From Treponema sp. (GTDB lineage Bacteria > Spirochaetota > Spirochaetia > Treponematales > Treponemataceae), in the NCBI GenBank assembly GCA_017617145.1, contig JAFZWX010000115.1, forward strand, positions 1 through 53,027: 53,027 nucleotides of DNA. Reading direction: 5' to 3'. Below the pieces are notes generated by a model. The model was not told the origin of the DNA, made no database searches, and saw nothing but the letters and a program-made list of their open reading frames with translations. Numbering within the stretch: the first letter of the stretch is position 1; each line of letters opens with the position of its first letter. A program made the position numbers and the translations under genes. Positions 1-7,599 of the stretch are shown in pieces.

Positions 1-1
1 T

Positions 2-781
2 GCTTATCAGAGTACCTGGAATGTTGGGCTTCATGTTAAAATGCCGTTTATAGACCGCATTGTAAAAAAGGTTTCGCTTAAGGAAAAGGTTTTTGATTTT
101 CCGCCGCAGCCTGTAATTACACGCGATAACGTTACAATGATGATTGATACTGTAGTTTACTTTCAAATTACAGATCCAAAACTTTATACTTATGGTGTTG
201 AACAGCCTATAAACGCTCTGGAAAACCTTAGTGCAACTACACTTCGTAACATTATTGGTGAACTTGAGCTTGATGAATCTCTTACAAGCCGTGATGTAAT
301 AAACACAAAGATGCGCTCAATTCTGGATGAAGCAACAGACCCTTGGGGAATCAAGGTAAATCGTGTAGAGGTTAAGAACATTGAACCTCCACAGGCAATC
401 CGCGATGCAATGGAAAAGCAGATGAAGGCAGAACGCGAACGCCGTGAGCAGATTCTTATTGCCGAAGGTCACAAGCAGTCTGCAATTCTTGAAGCCGAAG
501 GTCAGAAGCAGGCACTTATTCTTGAAGCTGAAGCTGCAAAAGAAGCTGCAATCCAAAAGGCAAAAGGTGAAGCCGAAGCAATCCGCGAAGTTCAGCAGGC
601 AAAGGCCGAAGGTCTTAAGATGCTCAAAGAAGCAGGTATGGACGAAAAGGTTCTTAAACTGCGCAGTCTTGAAGCCTTTGAAGTTGCAAGCAACGGTCAG
701 GCAACAAAGATTATTGTACCGTCTGATTTGCAGAGTTTGGCTGGGGTTGTTACAAGCGTAGCTGAAATTGCAAAGAAATAG
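2..781 (+). CDS. SPFH/band 7 (stomatin-like) membrane-associated protein, 5' truncated by window edge
   Basis: The reading frame is open from base 2 and runs to TAG at 779-781, so the N-terminal membrane anchor lies outside the window; the ATG at 41 is probably internal. The visible part starts with a classic SPFH core (GLHVKMPFIDRIVKKV, then DFPPQPVITRDNV and DTVVYFQI), followed by an Ala/Glu/Lys-rich coiled-coil of about 90 residues (AEGQKQALILEAEAAKEAA) and a short C-terminal tail. This is the layout of stomatin/QmcA-type scaffold proteins, which oligomerise at the inner membrane and often bind proteases such as FtsH or work with an NfeD partner. No NfeD gene is visible here; it could lie upstream. 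Family assignment is firm, exact role is not. Confidence 0.9.
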   Translation, partial: AYQSTWNVGLHVKMPFIDRIVKKVSLKEKVFDFPPQPVITRDNVTMMIDTVVYFQITDPKLYTYGVEQPINALENLSATTLRNIIGELELDESLTSRDVINTKMRSILDEATDPWGIKVNRVEVKNIEPPQAIRDAMEKQMKAERERREQILIAEGHKQSAILEAEGQKQALILEAEAAKEAAIQKAKGEAEAIREVQQAKAEGLKMLKEAGMDEKVLKLRSLEAFEVASNGQATKIIVPSDLQSLAGVVTSVAEIAKK

Positions 782-872
782 ATTGTCGGGTCAAGCCCGA
801 CAATGACACATGCTGTCAAGCCCGACAATGACACATGCTGTCATTCCCGCGCTTGACGCGGGAATCTTTGCG
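782..872. repeat. Dispersed palindromic repeat cluster, type 'ATTGTCGGGTCAAGCCCGACAAT'
   Basis: Directly after the SPFH stop codon lies an inverted repeat (782-804, arms ATTGTCGGG / CCCGACAAT). It runs into two perfect tandem copies of a 25-bp unit (791-815 and 816-840). A second palindrome follows, with arms ATTCCCGCG / CGCGGGAAT (843-865). Related copies occur at 6060-6086, 6115-6146, 36870-36893, 44888-44917 and 44930-44956. It may act as a terminator for the SPFH gene, but there is no T-tract. Confidence 0.8.
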
Positions 873-912
873 CGCAGCCAGTAACTCTCTGTCGCAAATG
901 ATTTTTTTTTGT

Positions 913-918
913 TATAAT
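913..918 (+). promoter_or_regulatory. -10 box for the LuxR-type regulator gene
   Basis: A perfect TATAAT stands 18 nt before the chosen ATG at 937. Any -35 (TGTCGC around 890) is weak. No Shine-Dalgarno is visible in the short predicted leader. Confidence 0.45.
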
Positions 919-936
919 TATTCCAGATACAAACTT

Positions 937-1650
937 ATGAAAACACAAAAACTTTTAGAAAAACCATTTCGTCTCATGGCAATTGTGGGGTGCGTATTTA
1001 TTTTGACTATGGTTATTCTGACTGTTTTTACAGGATTTTCGTATGAGCAAAGTGTAATGCCGTTTGCAAAAATCATTTCTTACGCAGCAGCTGCAGTTGC
1101 ATTCCTGCTTTGCACACTCACCTTTTTCTTTTTTGAAAAACATCTTTTTTATTATTCTGCTTTAGAAATCCTTGTTTTTTCAAACATCTACAATGGCCGC
1201 ATTTATACAGGACTCTTTTTAACCGCAATTCTGTTTATTCTTTTACTTCTTGAAAATCGTCTTACTTCTAAACCTAATCTTATCATTTATCTTGTTCTCG
1301 AAGTTATCAAACTGCTTTTAGTTATTCCCTACGGAGTGCGCAGTTTTTTGGAGTATATTGGAATCTCGCTTTTTTCACTTTGTACAATCGGCTGTATAAA
1401 CCTGTTGTTCCGACACGCTTACGGGAAAAAAGATTCGGGTAATATAAATCTTGATGACTATCGTCTTTCGGAACGACAGAAAAACTGCATAAAAGAAATT
1501 GTCGTAAACAACACAACAATCAAAGCTCTGGCAATTGATTACAATGTTAGTGAAAGCGCAATCAAAAAAGACCTTTCACATATTTACACCGTTCTTGGAA
1601 TAACCGGCAAGGCAGACTTAAAGGCCCTTTTTATAGGCTACAAATTCTAA
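937..1650 (+). CDS. Membrane-anchored LuxR/GerE-type transcriptional regulator
   Basis: 237 aa from the ATG at 937. A longer frame opens at 835, but that part lies in repeat DNA and upstream of the TATAAT box. Residues about 12-165 form five or six hydrophobic membrane segments (VGCVFILTMVILTVF, LFLTAILFILLLL and others). The last 65 residues are a helix-turn-helix of the LuxR/GerE class: LSERQKNCIKEIVVNNTTIK, then DYNVSESAIKKDLSHIYTVL and LGITGKADL. An integral-membrane sensor joined directly to a DNA-binding domain suggests one-component signalling from the membrane. The target genes are unknown. It is convergent with the next gene, six bases apart with no terminator visible. Confidence 0.75.
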   Translation: MKTQKLLEKPFRLMAIVGCVFILTMVILTVFTGFSYEQSVMPFAKIISYAAAAVAFLLCTLTFFFFEKHLFYYSALEILVFSNIYNGRIYTGLFLTAILFILLLLENRLTSKPNLIIYLVLEVIKLLLVIPYGVRSFLEYIGISLFSLCTIGCINLLFRHAYGKKDSGNINLDDYRLSERQKNCIKEIVVNNTTIKALAIDYNVSESAIKKDLSHIYTVLGITGKADLKALFIGYKF

Positions 1651-1656
1651 ACAGCA

Positions 1657-3450
1657 CTAAAGATATTTTTCTTCGTATTTTTCAATTGGAATCGGCTTAC
1701 TGTAATAGTAGCCCTGAATAACTTCGCAGCCAAGCTCGCGCAAACGGTCTACCTGGGGCTTACTTTCTGCACCTTCGGCAAGACAAACAAATCCAAGTTC
1801 CTTTGCAAGTGAAACAATATGGCGTAAAACAATCATATCTTCCTTGCGTTCACAGCAATCAATAATTGTATCTACAAAACTTTTGTCAATTTTTAAAGTA
1901 TCAATCGGCATGCGTGTCAAAAGCGAAAGTGATGAATAGCCTGTTCCAAAATCGTCCATTGAAATTTTAAATCCGTGAGCTTTTAACTCTTCAAGCACAT
2001 TAAGCATATGCTCCATATTATCGTAAGTTGCGCTTTCGGTAAGTTCAAAATCAATCAGTTCGTGAGAAACTCCATAGGAATCAACAATGCTGACAAGATT
2101 ATCAATAAGATTTTCATCGTACATACGGCTGCGCGAAAGATTTACAGAAATCGGGTAAAGAGGTTTTCCCTGTTGTTTCCAGCAGGCAAGAGCAGCACAA
2201 ACTTTTTTCAAAACAAGGTCATCAATCTGGGCAATAGAACCGTCTTTTTCAAAAAAAGGAATAAAACGATATGGTGGAAGGAACTCCTTGTTTTTATAAT
2301 TCCAGCGGATTAAAGCTTCGGCACCCTTCACCTTTTCTGTATTAATATCAAACTTTGGCTGAAGGTAAACGACAAACTCATCCTGCTCAATTGCAGTTTC
2401 AACATAGGCTTTTATATAATTACCCCACGAAAGATCATCGTGCATTTTATCTGTGTAAACAACAATTTCGGTTCCCTGTTTGTTTGTACAAAGAGCCTGT
2501 GCCATTTTTGCAGAATCGGCAACCCGATTACCCGAAAGCATTGCACGCTGCATTGGAACTACACCACACTTGTAATAAATCTTATAGAACGGATCTTCTT
2601 CAAGTACAGAAAGTTTTTCAAAAAAATCCTTCAGTTTTTGAATAAGTTCAGGTTCGGGCATATCTTTTATGAGCATTGCAAAATTATCATCATGACAACG
2701 GCCGCTTGCATAAATAAAATCAGCTTCGTTCATTGCTTTTACAACATTGCTTAAAACTTTGTTGGCTGCAATATGACCGTAAGCTTCATTAAGAACACGG
2801 AACTGCTTAACATCAAAATGTGCAAACGCGTAATCATTAATTCCTACGTCGCCAGGAACTTCCAGATAAGCTTCAAGATGATTCCAGTTATAATTGCCAG
2901 TAATTAAATCGGTAAACGCAGCCTTGTAAAGATTTTCTTTTTCAAGCTTCGAAAAATCATCGCACATTACATTAATTGCTCTGTCGCTGGTTAGTTTCCA
3001 TTCGTAAAGCAGTCTGATTTTTTTATAACCATGAAAAACACTTATAACCTTAGCATCTTCTTTTATGTGCAAATCGCTGTAGGGTCTGTGAGCATTGTCT
3101 TCTTTTGCAACCTCTTCAAAAAGATTTTTTATAAAAGACAAAGTTACGTCAACATCATCATCAATTTCGACAGAATAAAAAAATGTAGCTTCAAGCGGAA
3201 TTGACTTAAGTCCTTTAGGATAATCTACACGTGAATCGTCCGGACGAAATTCAATTCCTATTACTTCATGTTCAATACCTTTTATAAAAAAAACACCAGG
3301 ATAATCATAAGTTCCGAATGCATTTGAATAACGGCTGATTTCTTCGGGCACAATACCTAAATAAAAATCCTGAATCTGCTGATCAGAAGCATCCATATAA
3401 TAGAGAACTCTGTTAGGTTTGAATAACTGGTTTAGTCTGTTTATGAACAT
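1657..3450 (-). CDS. EAL-domain c-di-GMP phosphodiesterase with degenerate GGDEF domain
   Basis: 597 aa. A longer frame to 3606 would run inside feoB; the ATG at 3450 has a promoter of its own, so I use it. Residues about 1-170 form an unrecognised soluble region. About 175-330 form a GGDEF-like fold in which the signature reads GRCHDDNFAML, so HDDNF replaces GGDEF and cyclase activity is not expected. About 340-590 form an EAL domain with the usual catalytic blocks: EALIRW, ELTES, DDFGTGYSS, KIDKSF, EGAE and QGYYYSKPIP. The likely activity is hydrolysis of c-di-GMP to pGpG, with the dead GGDEF perhaps acting as a GTP sensor. There is no membrane segment, so it is cytosolic. It follows feoAB by 20 nt but can be transcribed separately. 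Confidence 0.88.
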   Translation of the reverse strand: MFINRLNQLFKPNRVLYYMDASDQQIQDFYLGIVPEEISRYSNAFGTYDYPGVFFIKGIEHEVIGIEFRPDDSRVDYPKGLKSIPLEATFFYSVEIDDDVDVTLSFIKNLFEEVAKEDNAHRPYSDLHIKEDAKVISVFHGYKKIRLLYEWKLTSDRAINVMCDDFSKLEKENLYKAAFTDLITGNYNWNHLEAYLEVPGDVGINDYAFAHFDVKQFRVLNEAYGHIAANKVLSNVVKAMNEADFIYASGRCHDDNFAMLIKDMPEPELIQKLKDFFEKLSVLEEDPFYKIYYKCGVVPMQRAMLSGNRVADSAKMAQALCTNKQGTEIVVYTDKMHDDLSWGNYIKAYVETAIEQDEFVVYLQPKFDINTEKVKGAEALIRWNYKNKEFLPPYRFIPFFEKDGSIAQIDDLVLKKVCAALACWKQQGKPLYPISVNLSRSRMYDENLIDNLVSIVDSYGVSHELIDFELTESATYDNMEHMLNVLEELKAHGFKISMDDFGTGYSSLSLLTRMPIDTLKIDKSFVDTIIDCCERKEDMIVLRHIVSLAKELGFVCLAEGAESKPQVDRLRELGCEVIQGYYYSKPIPIEKYEEKYL

Positions 3451-3456
3451 AATTTT

Positions 3457-3485
3457 ATAATAACATATAATCAGAGCGCAAACAA
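3457..3485 (-). promoter_or_regulatory. Predicted leaderless promoter of the GGDEF-EAL gene
   Basis: On the minus strand: TTGTTT (3485-3480), 17-nt spacer, TATTAT (3462-3457), then exactly 6 nt to the ATG. No Shine-Dalgarno is present. The promoter straddles the feoAB stop codon, so it starts inside the upstream gene. Confidence 0.5.
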
Positions 3486-5834
3486 TCCGCCAATCAAATA
3501 AACAAGAAAAGCCATAAGCCAGGCAATTGCACACTGCCATATTACAACACCGGCTGCCCATTTTGCTCCAAGTTCTCGTTTTACAGAAGCTATTGCTGCA
3601 ACACAAGGAGTATACAACAAACTGAATACAAGAAGACTTGCGGCACTAAGGCTTGTCATCATTGTTTCAACACCGCCTGCAAAAAGTATTTCTAAAGTTG
3701 AAACAACACTCTCTTTGGCAATAAATCCACTTACAAGTGCTACAGAAATCTGCCATTCTCCAAGTCCAAGCGGCTGCATAACCGGAGAAATCAGTTTTGC
3801 AATTGAAGCAAGAATACTTTGACCTGCATCTTCTACATATTGAAAATGCCAGTTAAAACTCTGCATGAACCAGATTACAATTGTTGCAATAAAAATAATT
3901 GTAAAGGCGCGTTGCAAGAAATCTTTTGCTTTTTCCCACAAAAGCTGCGCTGTATTTCTAAGTCCAGGCATTCTGTAATTTGGGAGCTCCATTACAAAAG
4001 GAACTGCTTCACCTTTAAAAATTGTTCCTTTATATAAAAGTGCAATCAGAATACCAACAATAATTCCAAGAAAATAAAGTCCTGTCATTATAACTCCACC
4101 ATGATGTGGAAAAAATGCGTTTACAAAAAAAGCATAAATCGGGAGTTTTGCAGTACAACTCATAAACGGAGTAAGAAGAATTGTCATACGTCGGTCTCGT
4201 TCACTTGGCAAAGTTCGGGTAGACATGACAGCTGGGACAGAACAACCAAAGCCTATTAATAGAGGAACAATACTGCGGCCCGAAAGACCTATCTTTCGCA
4301 AAAGCTTATCCATAAAAAACGCAACACGTGCAATATAACCGGAATCTTCGAGCATCGACAGGAAGAAGAAAAGAATTACAATTATAGGTAGAAATGAAAG
4401 AACACTTCCAACACCGGTAAAAATTCCGTCTATAATCAGTCTGTGAAGAACTTCATTTACACCAATTGAAGAAAGAGCGATGTCTGTAAGTTCGGTAATC
4501 TTATCAATTCCAGATTCCAGAAGCCCCTGCAGCCAGGCACCAATTACATTAAAAGTCAAAAAGAATACAGCTGCCATAATAAGTATAAAGGAAGGAATTG
4601 CAGTCCACCGGCCGGTAAGGATTTTATCAATTTTCTGACTTCTTTCTCTTTCTTTACTTTCATGCGGCTTTTTTACACAAATATCACACAAGCGGAAAAT
4701 AAAAGAAAAACGCATATCGGCAATGGCTGCACTTCGGTCAAGTTCACGCTCTTTTTCCATTTGCATTATAATATGTTCAAGCATTTCCTTTTCATTTACA
4801 TCAAGGTCGAGTTTATGAAGAATGCGTTTATCGTCCTCTAAAAGTTTGCTTGCGGCAAAACGAACCGGGATACCTGCTTTTTCGGCATGATCTTCAATTA
4901 AATGTATTGTTCCGTGGAGGGCACGATGTACTGCTCCTCCATTTTCTGTCTTATCACAAAAATCCTGGCGTAACGGAGGCTCCTGAAATTTTGCAACGTG
5001 AATGGCATGTGAAATAAGCTCTTCAATACCCTGATTTTTTTTAGCAGAAATCGGGACAACCGGAACTCCAAGAATCTCTTCCATTTTGTTTACATCTATT
5101 GAACCACCGTTTTCTATTACTTCATCCATCATGTTAAGCGCAATTACAAGAGGGATATTTAATTCCAGAAGCTGCATTGTAAGATACAAGTTTCGTTCGA
5201 TATTTGTTGCATCAACAATATTTATAATTGCATGTGGTTTTTCATTCAAAACAAAATCGCGCGAAATGAGTTCTTCACTCGTATATGGAGACATTGAATA
5301 AATACCGGGAAGATCTGTTATAAGGGTATCGGGCTGTCCGCGAATTACACCTGATTTTTGATCTACAGTTACACCCGGAAAATTTCCTACATGCTGATTT
5401 GAACCTGTAAGTTTATTAAAAAGTGTTGTTTTTCCGCAGTTCTGATTTCCAACAAGAGCAAATGTAAGCGTAGTTCCATCGGGTAAAGGATTTTCATCAT
5501 TTTTATTATGGAATTTTCCACCTTCTCCAAAACCCGGATGTGATACCGAAGATTTTTTTTCTGCTGTGAAAGAATGTTCTGTGCCAGCTTGTGACTTTTT
5601 TGTATGCAAACCGCATTCTTCTACTTCAATTTTTTCTGCATCTGCAACTCTTAAAGTAAGTTCATATCCGTGCAGACGGAATTCCATTGGATCTCCAAGC
5701 GGTGCATATTTTACAAATGTAATTTCTGCACCAGGAATAATTCCCATATCAAGAAAATGCTGTCTTAGTTCGCCATTTCCGCCAAGTTTTTTAACGCATA
5801 CTGTTTGATTTATTTTTGCTTCATGTAAAGTCAT
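3471..5834 (-). CDS. feoB: FeoA-FeoB fusion, ferrous iron transporter
   Basis: 787 aa. Residues 1-75 are a complete FeoA SH3-like domain (DMGIIPGAEITFVKYAPLGD, ELTLRVADAEKI). A charged linker of about 45 residues follows, then FeoB. The GTPase has G1 GNQNCGKT, G3 DLPG and G4 NMMD, and the insert HVGNFPGVTVDQKSG is typical. The C-terminal half carries the FeoB membrane core with its gate motifs (GFGCSVPAVMSTR; TPCVAAIASVKREL). It takes up Fe2+ across the inner membrane. In most bacteria FeoA is a separate small protein; here it is fused at the N-terminus, so no separate feoA is needed. No FeoC or Fur gene is adjacent and I see no clear Fur box. The ATG at 5834 has TATAAT 9 nt upstream and no Shine-Dalgarno. 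Confidence 0.96.
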   Translation of the reverse strand: MTLHEAKINQTVCVKKLGGNGELRQHFLDMGIIPGAEITFVKYAPLGDPMEFRLHGYELTLRVADAEKIEVEECGLHTKKSQAGTEHSFTAEKKSSVSHPGFGEGGKFHNKNDENPLPDGTTLTFALVGNQNCGKTTLFNKLTGSNQHVGNFPGVTVDQKSGVIRGQPDTLITDLPGIYSMSPYTSEELISRDFVLNEKPHAIINIVDATNIERNLYLTMQLLELNIPLVIALNMMDEVIENGGSIDVNKMEEILGVPVVPISAKKNQGIEELISHAIHVAKFQEPPLRQDFCDKTENGGAVHRALHGTIHLIEDHAEKAGIPVRFAASKLLEDDKRILHKLDLDVNEKEMLEHIIMQMEKERELDRSAAIADMRFSFIFRLCDICVKKPHESKERERSQKIDKILTGRWTAIPSFILIMAAVFFLTFNVIGAWLQGLLESGIDKITELTDIALSSIGVNEVLHRLIIDGIFTGVGSVLSFLPIIVILFFFLSMLEDSGYIARVAFFMDKLLRKIGLSGRSIVPLLIGFGCSVPAVMSTRTLPSERDRRMTILLTPFMSCTAKLPIYAFFVNAFFPHHGGVIMTGLYFLGIIVGILIALLYKGTIFKGEAVPFVMELPNYRMPGLRNTAQLLWEKAKDFLQRAFTIIFIATIVIWFMQSFNWHFQYVEDAGQSILASIAKLISPVMQPLGLGEWQISVALVSGFIAKESVVSTLEILFAGGVETMMTSLSAASLLVFSLLYTPCVAAIASVKRELGAKWAAGVVIWQCAIAWLMAFLVYLIGGLFAL

Positions 5835-5843
5835 TGTAGTATT

Positions 5844-5849
5844 ATTATA
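5844..5849 (-). promoter_or_regulatory. -10 box of feoAB
   Basis: TATAAT on the minus strand with 9 nt to the ATG at 5834 and no ribosome binding site between. It would give a leaderless or nearly leaderless mRNA. No convincing -35. Confidence 0.45.
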
Positions 5850-5901
5850 TCACGAATTTAAAATTGTAAGTAGATGAAAAAACGGTAATTATCATGTCAT
5901 C

Positions 5902-5928
5902 TTGAAAAATCTGTTGATTTACGATAAT
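5902..5928 (+). promoter_or_regulatory. Promoter of tRNA-Leu
   Basis: TTGAAA at 5902-5907 and GATAAT at 5923-5928, spacer 15, placing the start about 5-8 nt before the tRNA. Confidence 0.5.
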
Positions 5929-5939
5929 ATGAATTTGTT

Positions 5940-6025
5940 GCCGGGATGGCGGAATTGGTAGACGCCCAGGACTTAAAATCCTGTGTCGGGCAACCGACGT
6001 GCCAGTTCGATTCTGGTTCCCGGCA
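5940..6025 (+). tRNA. tRNA-Leu (anticodon UAA)
   Basis: Class II tRNA of 86 nt. The acceptor stem GCCGGGA (5940-5946) pairs with TCCCGGC (6018-6024), discriminator A at 6025. The anticodon stem CAGGA/TCCTG encloses the loop CTTAAAA, with anticodon TAA at 5974-5976. A long variable arm (GTCGGGCAACCGAC) and T-arm with GTTCGATTC follow, as expected for leucine. The 3' CCA is not encoded. Confidence 0.97.
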
Positions 6026-6026
6026 T

Positions 6027-6057
6027 AAAGGTCTTCCTAAGGGGAGACCTTTTTTTA
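6027..6057 (+). terminator. Rho-independent terminator of tRNA-Leu
   Basis: Stem AAAGGTCT / AGACCTTT with loop TCCTAAGGGG, followed by a run of T, starting two bases after the tRNA. Confidence 0.92.
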
Positions 6058-6059
6058 TT

Positions 6060-6146
6060 AGATTGCCGGGTCAAGCCCGGCAATGACACAGCATTAGATT
6101 CTGGCAATGACAGAATGTGTCATTATCGGGCTTGACCCGATAATCT
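6060..6146. repeat. Two dispersed palindromic repeats between tRNA-Leu and murD
   Basis: 6060-6086 has arms ATTGCCGGG / CCCGGCAAT; 6115-6146 has ATTATCGGG / CCCGATAAT. They face each other, with a partly degenerate TGGCAATGACAGAATG piece between. Same family as the copies after the SPFH gene and after pepF. The murD ribosome binding site follows directly. Confidence 0.75.
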
Positions 6147-6168
6147 TTCTTAAGAAGGAGCTCAAGTT

Positions 6169-7599
6169 ATGACTTTTCATACATACTCTTCTACCTGCCC
6201 GTTCAAATCTATTGCAGACATTGCAGGCAAAAAAATAACAATCATGGGGCTTGGGCTGAATGGTGGTGGCGAGGCGGCTGCACGTTTTTTTCTGCAAAAA
6301 GGTGCCTTTGTTATCGTTACAGATATGAAAACTCCCGAACAGCTTGCTCCAACTTTGGAACGATTGAACTCCGACAGCACACTTGACCACTCTCGTTTAA
6401 CCTACCATCTTGGCGGGCACGACCTTGCCGATTTTGAAAATGCTGACTGTGTTATAAAAAATCCTGGTGTAAAATTTGACGGCAACAAATATCTGGCAGC
6501 AGCAAAAGCTATTGAAACAGACCTTAGCATATTCTTACGTTTTACAGACTGTCCGATTATTGCAGTTACAGGCAGCAAGGGAAAATCTTCTACTGTCAGT
6601 GCAATTTACTACGGATTACAGCAGGCAGGCTTTCATGCATTTCTTGGTGGTAATATTACTGTTAGTCCCCTTACTTTTTTTGATGAAGTTAATAAAGACA
6701 CTCCTGTAGTAATAGAATTCTCTTCCTGGCAGCTTGCAGATTTGCGCGGACGTGGAGTATTAAAACCGCATGTTGCTGTCATTACAAAAATTGTTCCTGA
6801 CCACCAGAACTGGTACGGCAATATGCAGGATTATGTTGCAGACAAGCGATTGATTTACGCAGATCAAACTGCCACAGACTTTGCACTTTTTGATGCAGGA
6901 GATGACGAACCAGGAACAGGCCCTGATTGTGGTGGAACCTGGGGAGATCTTTTTACCCGCGAATCTAAAGCACAAGTAATCCGTTACAACACACATAATA
7001 AATATACAGTTGATTTTGACAAGCTGCTTGTTCCGGGTGAACATATGAAATTGAACGCTCAGAATGCAGCAACAGTACTCCAGCTTATGGGAGTTTCAAA
7101 ACAGCGCGCAAAAGAAATCTTACAAACCTGGCCGGGCATTGCACATCGCCTGCAGTTTTTTCACGAATGGAAAGGCTACAAGTTTTACAACGACTCTGCG
7201 GCAACTGTGCCCGAAGCAGCGGCAGCAGCAACACAGGCATTTGGGCAACCTGTAATTCTCTTAACCGGTGGAACTGAAAAGGGACTGGAACTGGATAAGC
7301 TTACAGAAGTTCTGGACGGCACAAATAAGAACGCCATTGCCCCTTCTGCCATTTATCTTCTTGCGGGAACTGCAACAGATAAAATCGTACCAGAACTGAA
7401 CAAAACTGGAACAAAATATAATGGCCCGTACACGAGTCTGGATGACATGCTTAATGCCCTTAAAGACAATTTATTGAGCGGCAGCATAAAATCAGACATC
7501 ATAGTATTTTCTCCGGGAGCAACTTCGTTTGGAATGTTTAATAATGAATTTGACAGAGGGGAGAAATTTATGAAAGCGGTACAAAATTCAATGCACTGA
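6169..7599 (+). CDS. murD: UDP-N-acetylmuramoylalanine--D-glutamate ligase
   Basis: 476 aa. Adds D-glutamate to UDP-MurNAc-L-Ala in the cytosolic stage of peptidoglycan synthesis. The N-terminal nucleotide-binding fold shows IMGLGLNGGGEAAARF, the Mur ligase ATP loop is AVTGSKGKSSTVSAIYYGL, and the central-domain motifs are EFSSWQL and DHQNWYGNMQDY. The C-terminal domain shows HRLQFFHEWKGYKFYNDSAATVPEA (split as HRLQFF and FYNDSAAT), then LTGG and the end block SPGATSFGMFNNEFDRG. The start is set by AAGGAG 8 nt before the ATG. The gene stands alone, without other mur or division genes. Its last 32 bases overlap the 3' end of leuA on the other strand. Confidence 0.95.
   Translation: MTFHTYSSTCPFKSIADIAGKKITIMGLGLNGGGEAAARFFLQKGAFVIVTDMKTPEQLAPTLERLNSDSTLDHSRLTYHLGGHDLADFENADCVIKNPGVKFDGNKYLAAAKAIETDLSIFLRFTDCPIIAVTGSKGKSSTVSAIYYGLQQAGFHAFLGGNITVSPLTFFDEVNKDTPVVIEFSSWQLADLRGRGVLKPHVAVITKIVPDHQNWYGNMQDYVADKRLIYADQTATDFALFDAGDDEPGTGPDCGGTWGDLFTRESKAQVIRYNTHNKYTVDFDKLLVPGEHMKLNAQNAATVLQLMGVSKQRAKEILQTWPGIAHRLQFFHEWKGYKFYNDSAATVPEAAAAATQAFGQPVILLTGGTEKGLELDKLTEVLDGTNKNAIAPSAIYLLAGTATDKIVPELNKTGTKYNGPYTSLDDMLNALKDNLLSGSIKSDIIVFSPGATSFGMFNNEFDRGEKFMKAVQNSMH

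Noticed and set aside
791..840. Possible CRISPR or attachment site
   Set aside because: Only two 25-bp tandem copies and no spacer; they belong to the dispersed palindrome family.
3451..3606. Upstream extension of the GGDEF-EAL protein
   Set aside because: It would run inside feoAB out of frame and is Cys-rich nonsense; the ATG at 3450 has a promoter.
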